Assembly: GCA_045655105.1 (NCBI GenBank)
Contig: JAZOOQ010000021.1
Location: 1 to 6,090 of the forward strand
Length of the DNA stretch: 6,090 nt
Reading direction: 5' to 3'
Source of the DNA: RGIG4140 sp045655105
Lineage (GTDB): Bacteria > Pseudomonadota > Alphaproteobacteria > CAAHEQ01 > UBA3637
The position numbers were made by a program, and so were the translations under genes. Below the pieces are notes generated by a model. That model ran no database searches. It was not told where the DNA came from and saw only the letters and a program-made list of their open reading frames with translations. Numbering within the stretch: the stretch's first letter is position 1; each line of letters starts with the position of its first letter. Positions 1 to 3,633 of the stretch are shown here, piece after piece.

Positions 1-47
1 TATTCAATTAATTATCAAAAAACCTCCTCTTTTTTCATAAAAAGATA

Positions 48-75
48 TTGACTTTTTTATTTATAATAATACATT
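48..75 (+). promoter_or_regulatory. Probable sigma70 promoter of the 111-911 gene
   Basis: A TTGACT -35 box at 48-53 is followed after 16 bp by TACATT (70-75). The -35 matches consensus at five of six positions and the -10 at four. A perfect TATAAT at 62-67 lies only 8 bp from the -35 and so cannot pair with it. The surrounding sequence is extremely AT-rich, so chance matches are common, but the position just ahead of the gene supports it. Confidence 0.45.
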
Positions 76-110
76 TAATACATATTTCAAAAAAAAATAA
101 GGAGAATATT

Positions 111-911
111 ATGAAACAACATCCACTTAGTAACCTTGACTTTTTAAAACCACTTTCAAATTTGGAAAACACTTCTTTTGCAAAAATAACGAAAAATGCT
201 GAAGACTCTTACCTTAAAAATAAGAATAACCAAGAAGGAACGATCACTCTTCCTAAACGAAAAATATTAACGCCTATTAAAACAAAAAAAATAACAGAAC
301 CACTTATCAAAGAAATCAATTTAAAGGAAAGAAGCCCCCTTCTTGAAACAATGCCTCAAGAAGAAATCACTTTTCAAACAATTGAAGAAAACGCAGAAAA
401 ATTTAAATCCGATTTTAAAGAAATTACTAATATTTTCAAAGAACAAATAAAGGATCTTTCAGTGGACCTTCAAGAATCAAAAAAACAATTAGATACCCTT
501 TTATCTTTAAAAAAGAAAGAAAAATCCGGCTCTTTATTTTCCTTTTTCAAAAAGAATAAAGAAAATAAAGAAGAAGAGTTGCTTTCGAAAAAAAAGCCAT
601 TAATTGTGAGCAAACGCCCCTCTTCTTGCGATCAAATTATTGATTCAAAAACTTTGCTCACCTATGCTTCTGATTGGACAAGAACCATCTTTTCTGAACG
701 CATTTTATTTAAAGCCATTCCTGGTTCTGGAACCATTTTACTCATCCTTCCAAAAGGAAATATACGTTTTATACAATTTAATTATAAAAACACGCCCGTT
801 CATCCCACTCAAAAAAATTTTAAATCTCATTTATCGCCGCATAAAGTTTATGAATTCAATCAATTCATTGACTATCGCAACTGGTTATATAGCGAAATTG
901 CAAAGATTTAA
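111..911 (+). CDS. Hypothetical protein with a degenerate VRR-NUC-like C-terminal domain
   Basis: A 266-residue protein. The ATG at 111 is chosen over an in-frame ATG at 48 because AAGGAG (99-104) sits 6 bases ahead of it, while the ATG at 48 lies inside the putative -35 box and has no ribosome site. Residues 1-80 are Lys/Asn-rich and probably disordered. Residues 83-137 look like an amphipathic or coiled-coil helix, followed by a highly charged linker (about 135-170). Residues 200-262 follow the layout of VRR-NUC domains: a GxPD-like turn, strand, turn, strand with the E-x-K motif, a SPxQ-like turn (HPTQ, 231-234), a helix, and a last strand and helix ending in a tryptophan motif. Here the nuclease residues appear replaced: GSGT (205-208) stands for GxPD, and IQFN (221-224) for hydrophobic-E-x-K. 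If homologous, the domain should be catalytically dead and perhaps kept for binding DNA or a partner. No signal peptide or membrane segment is seen. The domain match is by eye, hence modest confidence in function; the reading frame itself is secure. It is 41 bp from the next gene and probably cotranscribed. Confidence 0.85.
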   Translation: MKQHPLSNLDFLKPLSNLENTSFAKITKNAEDSYLKNKNNQEGTITLPKRKILTPIKTKKITEPLIKEINLKERSPLLETMPQEEITFQTIEENAEKFKSDFKEITNIFKEQIKDLSVDLQESKKQLDTLLSLKKKEKSGSLFSFFKKNKENKEEELLSKKKPLIVSKRPSSCDQIIDSKTLLTYASDWTRTIFSERILFKAIPGSGTILLILPKGNIRFIQFNYKNTPVHPTQKNFKSHLSPHKVYEFNQFIDYRNWLYSEIAKI

Positions 912-952
912 TCAACCTTCTTCCTCTTATTTATTTTTTTGAAAGGGAAAAA

Positions 953-1312
953 ATGACAACGCCCACAATAAAAATGATTAAACAACAAATTAAAAATGCT
1001 TGCGAAATTTATAAAAAATATCCCAGTCCCCTGCCAAAAATGCCACATAGTTGCCTTTCCAACGCCAGCAATTCTTCACTTCAAAACAAGCCTTTTCATC
1101 CAACCCCTGAAGAAATTGATATGGCAGATACGGTTCAATTTGTTTGGTTAATGTGGCTGAACCCCGATGAAAGAAGAATTTTATGGCAAAGATTTGAAGG
1201 AACGCCTTTAAAAATTTTAGCCTATAAAGAAGATCTTTCCATTCGGCAAACAAGATATAAAATCAAAAAATCTCTTGAAAAAATCTTGCAAAAGCTACAA
1301 AAAAACGCATAA
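953..1312 (+). CDS. DUF6362-like small helix-turn-helix protein, probably phage-derived
   Basis: A 119-residue protein with ribosome site AAAGGG (942-947) five bases before the ATG. The N-terminal helix (about 5-22) is followed by a loose Pro/Ser/Asn-rich stretch (24-48). The conserved core then begins with PTPEEIDMAD (50-59), a helix with WLMWL (65-69), NPDERRILW (70-78), and a helix-turn-helix at about 84-107 (LKILAYKEDLSIRQTRYKIK), ending in a basic helix. This order (PxPEAID, W-L-x-W-L, xPDxxRLVW, an acidic-Gly turn, HTH) is that of DUF6362, a family I know from alphaproteobacterial genomes and prophages; the assignment is from memory of the pattern. The HTH half also resembles sigma-factor region 4, so a DNA-binding or transcriptional role is plausible but unproven. 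It follows the degenerate nuclease-like gene by 41 bp, which suggests one operon. Confidence 0.88.
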   Translation: MTTPTIKMIKQQIKNACEIYKKYPSPLPKMPHSCLSNASNSSLQNKPFHPTPEEIDMADTVQFVWLMWLNPDERRILWQRFEGTPLKILAYKEDLSIRQTRYKIKKSLEKILQKLQKNA

Positions 1313-1320
1313 AAAACAAG

Positions 1321-1332
1321 ATATTGCAATAT
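1321..1332. promoter_or_regulatory. Perfect 12-bp palindrome, possible operator
   Basis: ATATTGCAATAT is a perfect inverted repeat lying 3 bp upstream of the proposed -35 box of the ankyrin gene that starts at 1402. This is a position typical of activator or repressor sites. In such AT-rich DNA, AT palindromes arise easily, but the central TTGCAA raises its information somewhat. No second copy was found in the window. Confidence 0.25.
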
Positions 1333-1335
1333 TTA

Positions 1336-1364
1336 TTGCTGAATTTTCATTTTTGATGTATAAT
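1336..1364 (+). promoter_or_regulatory. Probable promoter of the plus-strand ankyrin gene
   Basis: A perfect TATAAT -10 box (1359-1364) stands 17 bp downstream of TTGCTG (1336-1341), a weak -35 with only the TTG conserved. A transcript would begin near 1371 and give a leader of about 30 bases containing the ribosome site. A weak -35 next to a palindrome fits an activated promoter, but that is inference. Confidence 0.5.
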
Positions 1365-1385
1365 AAATATATAAGAAAGAAAATG

Positions 1386-1393
1386 AAAGGAGG
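1386..1393 (+). promoter_or_regulatory. Strong ribosome binding site deciding the ankyrin start
   Basis: AAAGGAGG is the most complete Shine-Dalgarno sequence in the window. Two in-frame ATGs follow, at 1396 (2-base spacing, too close) and 1402 (8-base spacing, optimal), so 1402 is taken as the start. Its GGAGG is complementary to the CCTCC loops of the small RNA proposed at 2206-2330. Confidence 0.7.
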
Positions 1394-1401
1394 CGATGTG
1401 T

Positions 1402-2118
1402 ATGACTGAAATTGATAACAAAATTTTAGCACGGTTCATGCGTTTTTGTGCCGCCAATAATAACAGCGAAGATTTAGAGATGGCTCTTCAATTAGGAGTT
1501 GATCCAAATCTTTCTGATCGCAATGGTTATAATGCATTACATGTTGCCGCCCTTTCTGGTTCAAACCAAACGCTTGAAGTTTTGGCGGCTTTCGGTGGCA
1601 ACATTAATGCGGGTGATCGATTCGGCAAAACCCCCTTGCAATTTTCAACATTAAGTGCAAAGCCGGAAACAACAAAAAAACTTCTTGAACTTGGGGCTAA
1701 CCCAAATCATGGCGATTTAAATGGCTTTTGCCCTTTGCATATTGCCACGCAACATAATAATCCTGAAATTGTTTCTCTTTTATTGCAAAATAAGGCAAAT
1801 CCTGATCAAAAAGATAAATATGGGCAAACGCCCTTACACTGGGCCGCATTTTATGGCAATCAAGAAATTGTGAAATTACTGATTCAAGCCAAGGCAAACG
1901 TGAATATTTTAAATAATAATGGGCAAACACCCCTTGTTTATGCTTTAAAAGCGAAAAATAATCAAGTTGCAAAATTGCTTCTCGCGTCAGGCGCCATAGC
2001 TGAAAAAACTCAAAAAAATAACACCACTATGATGGATTATGTTCTTAAAAAACAAAACAATCATTTAAAGCCCGTTTTAAAGGCTCAGCATGAGAATCGA
2101 TTGAAGAAATCAAGATAA
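1402..2118 (+). CDS. Ankyrin-repeat protein (five repeats)
   Basis: A 238-residue protein composed almost wholly of ankyrin repeats, which are protein-binding scaffolds. After an N-terminal helical cap (about 8-38, ending LGVDPNL) come five repeats of about 33 residues: 39-70, 71-103, 104-136, 137-169 and 170-202. The fourth is the most canonical (GQTPLHWAAFYGNQEIVKLL). Each ends with a GA/KANxN-type turn. A basic helical tail (203-238) closes the protein. There is no signal peptide, membrane segment or enzymatic domain. Ankyrin proteins are abundant in intracellular bacteria, where some are secreted type IV effectors; nothing here proves secretion. The gene is 89 bp downstream of the DUF6362-like gene and has its own promoter and a strong ribosome site. 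It faces a second ankyrin gene (2329-3375) across a small-RNA gene. Confidence 0.95.
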   Translation: MTEIDNKILARFMRFCAANNNSEDLEMALQLGVDPNLSDRNGYNALHVAALSGSNQTLEVLAAFGGNINAGDRFGKTPLQFSTLSAKPETTKKLLELGANPNHGDLNGFCPLHIATQHNNPEIVSLLLQNKANPDQKDKYGQTPLHWAAFYGNQEIVKLLIQAKANVNILNNNGQTPLVYALKAKNNQVAKLLLASGAIAEKTQKNNTTMMDYVLKKQNNHLKPVLKAQHENRLKKSR

Positions 2119-2124
2119 GCGCTT

Positions 2125-2149
2125 GAATTTAAATAAATTAAATTTTTTT
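2125..2149 (+). terminator. Weak AT-only terminator candidate after the ankyrin gene
   Basis: AATTTAA (2126-2132) and TTAAATT (2138-2144) form a 7-bp stem around ATAAA, extendable by a G-T pair, and run into a T-run (2143-2149). With no G-C pair the stem would be unstable, so efficient termination is doubtful. Read-through would enter the small-RNA locus. Confidence 0.25.
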
Positions 2150-2170
2150 ATAATTTTATAAAAAAGAGGG

Positions 2171-2199
2171 TTGACACTTCTTTTTTTTATCACTATATT
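2171..2199 (+). promoter_or_regulatory. Near-consensus sigma70 promoter of the small RNA
   Basis: A perfect TTGACA (2171-2176) is followed after exactly 17 bp by TATATT (2194-2199, five of six). No good open frame with a ribosome site starts downstream. What follows directly is a pair of GC-rich hairpins, so the promoter most likely drives a non-coding RNA beginning at about 2206. Confidence 0.75.
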
Positions 2200-2205
2200 G
2201 AAAAT

Positions 2206-2330
2206 ATAAAGGTTTGATTAGGCGCTTTGCCTTCATCTTCCTCCCTTGGGTGAAGCGCCTTCCATATGAATATAAGTTAGCACTCTGTCGCTCTTCCTCC
2301 CTTTTTATAGACAGAGTGCTTCTTTTTTTT
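2206..2330 (+). ncRNA. Putative trans-acting sRNA with two anti-Shine-Dalgarno hairpin loops
   Basis: A predicted transcript of about 125 nt, from the expected start of the promoter at 2171-2199 to the T-run at 2322-2330. Hairpin 1 pairs AGGCGCTT (2220-2227) with AAGCGCCT (2253-2260). It can refold so that CTTCA (2231-2235) pairs with TGAAG (2251-2255) above AGGCG/CGCCT. Hairpin 2 has a perfect 11-bp stem, AGCACTCTGTC (2279-2289) with GACAGAGTGCT (2310-2320). Although the stems differ in sequence, both loops carry the identical 12-mer TCTTCCTCCCTT (2236-2247 and 2292-2303), whose CCTCC core is complementary to Shine-Dalgarno GGAGG. Repeated C-rich loops on unrelated stems are the hallmark of sRNAs that mask ribosome sites, such as the CCUCC-loop families of other alphaproteobacteria. 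The locus sits between two convergent ankyrin genes. A plus-strand open frame from 2214 crosses it but has no ribosome site and is hairpin sequence, so it is not called. The transcript ends are inferred. Confidence 0.75.
2279..2330 (+). terminator. Strong intrinsic terminator forming the 3' end of the sRNA
   Basis: An 11-bp perfect stem (2279-2289 with 2310-2320) with a 20-base loop is followed by TTCTTTTTTTT (2320-2330). On the minus strand the same stem is followed by AACTTATATT, not a T-run, so it is a poor terminator for the convergent gene. The T-run overlaps the stop codon (2329-2331) of that gene. Confidence 0.85.
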
Positions 2331-3375
2331 ACTCATGTATATAAGAATCATTTACTTTTCTATAAGAAGCTTGTAAATGCCCGCCTCTTTGATTTGAAGC
2401 AATTTTTTCAATCTTATGCGGCGTTGCATGTATGCTTGGCCACTTTTTTGTTTGATCTTCAACTAAAGAAGCTTTTTCAATCGATTGAAACTCCATGATG
2501 ATATCTTTAAAAGAAGTTTTTCCAAGGGATTCTGCTGTTTGCAATGGCGTTAAACCCGTTTCATCAGCTTTATTCAATTGAGCCCCTTTTGCAACTAACA
2601 CTTGGAAAACATTATAAAAAGAACGTTGAACGGCATAATTTAAAAAAGAAACATTTTCGCCTTTTTCATTTTTGATATACCCTTCAGCATCCCCTTTTGT
2701 TTTTATCAACATCATCAAACAACGGGGGCGATTATTTTTAACCGCTAAAACAAGAGCGGAAGATCCTTTTCCATCTAAATTTGCCTGCCTTGCACCTGCT
2801 TGAATTAATAACTGAACAATTAAAGAATGCGTGGCCCCACTAGACACCCCTCTTCCTTGAAGCGCATGATATAAAGGCGAAAAACCTTTTTTATCCGGTT
2901 GGTTCACATCTGCCCCACGATGAATAATATCAGCAACCATTTTCAAATTCAAATTTTTAACGGCATTAATCAACGGCGTTGATTCATAAGAAGTTGTGTT
3001 AATATTCTTATCCACATCTAAAAGACGATGATATTCGCCACAATTCATTTCATAAACAGCATCATAAAAATCTTTGGTATTCTTTGTAAATTCTTTTAAA
3101 TTTTCATAAAGACCTTGAGGCGAAAGTTCATCTTTATATAATTTAAACAACAACGCATGCGCTTGATTTAAAATATCAACTTCATGATTTGTAAACAATC
3201 TGGTTCCATCAAAATTTCCGCCGATATAACGTTCTGTTTCATTTAATAACAAATTCAATAACGTTGCTTTAGTTGGAAAAACTTCTTCACCTGTCTGCTC
3301 TTTTTTTTCTTGCAGATACTTTTCATAAAGAATATAAAAATTTTCCTTTAATTCTTGAATAGTTTTATTGTTCAT
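2329..3375 (-). CDS. Ankyrin-repeat protein with a helical N-terminal domain
   Basis: A 348-residue protein starting at the ATG whose first base is 3375. AAGGTG (3381-3386 on the minus strand) stands five bases ahead. Residues 1-125 are predicted helical, with no domain I recognise. Residues 130-295 hold about five irregular ankyrin repeats: 130-160 (TPLINAVKN, GADVNQP), 161-200 (FSPLYHALQ, with a Gly/Ser-rich insertion), 201-236 (SSALVLAVKNNRP), 237-270 (SFLNYAVQ, KGAQLNKA) and 271-295 (GLTPLQTAESLG). Residues 296-348 form a polar, basic, probably disordered tail. There is no signal peptide or membrane segment. Its repeats are much more diverged than those of the 1402-2118 protein, so the two are not a recent duplication. 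Its stop codon overlaps the T-run of the sRNA terminator, and no good terminator is seen beyond it on its own strand. Its mRNA may therefore run antisense through the sRNA. A role as host-interaction scaffold is inference. Confidence 0.93.
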   Translation of the reverse strand: MNNKTIQELKENFYILYEKYLQEKKEQTGEEVFPTKATLLNLLLNETERYIGGNFDGTRLFTNHEVDILNQAHALLFKLYKDELSPQGLYENLKEFTKNTKDFYDAVYEMNCGEYHRLLDVDKNINTTSYESTPLINAVKNLNLKMVADIIHRGADVNQPDKKGFSPLYHALQGRGVSSGATHSLIVQLLIQAGARQANLDGKGSSALVLAVKNNRPRCLMMLIKTKGDAEGYIKNEKGENVSFLNYAVQRSFYNVFQVLVAKGAQLNKADETGLTPLQTAESLGKTSFKDIIMEFQSIEKASLVEDQTKKWPSIHATPHKIEKIASNQRGGHLQASYRKVNDSYIHE

Positions 3376-3408
3376 TTTTTCACCTTTTTTTTATGGGTAT
3401 GTTTATTG

Positions 3409-3437
3409 AGCGTAACAAATCAAAATATCTTTGTCAA
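3409..3437 (-). promoter_or_regulatory. Probable promoter of the minus-strand ankyrin gene
   Basis: On the minus strand a perfect TTGACA (3437-3432) is followed after 17 bp by TACGCT (3414-3409). The -10 matches at only three positions, but these are the most important ones (first T, second A, last T). The inverted repeat TCTTTGT (3428-3434) / ACAAAGA (3461-3467) and an inner TTTATA (3442-3447) / TATAAA (3456-3461) overlap or lie just upstream of the -35 and could be an operator. The transcript would start near 3402, about 27 bases before the ATG. Confidence 0.5.
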
Positions 3438-3524
3438 ATAATTTATAGATATTTTTATAAACAAAGAAAAAAAGCTTATTTCAGGCAAAAGAATTTTAAA
3501 ACTATATCCTTTTGATAAATCAAT

Positions 3525-3550
3525 AAAAAAACCCTTCTAAAAACGAAAGG
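3525..3550 (-). terminator. Minus-strand hairpin terminator, tandem to the one at 3603-3633
   Basis: Read on the minus strand, CCTTTC (3550-3545), a GTTTTTA loop and GAAGGG (3537-3532) form a 6-bp stem that includes one G-U pair, followed by seven Ts (3531-3525). On the plus strand the wobble becomes a C-A mismatch, so the structure is strand-specific. It could be a back-up terminator for the 724-residue gene, or the end of a short RNA starting between 3558 and 3602. No promoter for the latter was found. The rest of the 256-bp stretch 3376-3631 holds only the promoter elements of the minus ankyrin gene. Confidence 0.5.
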
Positions 3551-3602
3551 ATTTTTTAGATATAAAGCTATAAACTCTACAAAACCTGCGTTTTCCATAT
3601 AC

Positions 3603-3633
3603 AAAAAAAGGAGCGTTTTTGCTCCTTTTTTTT
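3603..3633. terminator. Bidirectional intrinsic terminator of the seven-module gene
   Basis: Seven As, GGAGC (3610-3614), a GTTTTT loop, GCTCC (3621-3625) and eight Ts make a symmetric hairpin that works on both strands. On the minus strand it follows the stop codon of the large gene directly (3634-3632 overlaps the A/T run). No plus-strand gene ends nearby, so its use is mainly for the minus strand. Confidence 0.85.

Noticed and set aside
23..28. CCTCCT near the left edge as 16S rRNA 3' end or minus-strand ribosome site
   Set aside because: The flanks do not match GGATCACCTCCTT, and on the minus strand the only start codon at suitable spacing (TTG) meets a stop after three codons. The A6/T6 flanks alone are too weak for a terminator call.
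48..110. Longer start of the first gene at 48
   Set aside because: The ATG lacks a ribosome site, overlaps the proposed -35 box and would add an isolated hydrophobic leader; ATG 111 has AAGGAG at ideal spacing.
1396..1401. Ankyrin gene start at 1396
   Set aside because: Only two bases separate it from AAAGGAGG; the second ATG at 1402 has the proper 8-base spacing and MTEID reads as a normal start.
2117..2124. AAGCGCTT palindrome at the end of the ankyrin gene
   Set aside because: Only 8 bp and overlapping the stop codon, with no loop and no T-run directly after; likely chance.
2214..2498. 94-codon plus-strand open frame
   Set aside because: It has no ribosome site, and it runs through the sRNA hairpins and terminator and then antisense to the ankyrin gene. 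It is better explained by the non-coding RNA.
1402..3375. The two ankyrin genes as an inverted duplication
   Set aside because: Their repeats differ greatly in sequence and regularity, the second has a 125-residue N-terminal domain the first lacks, and no shared DNA stretch is visible.
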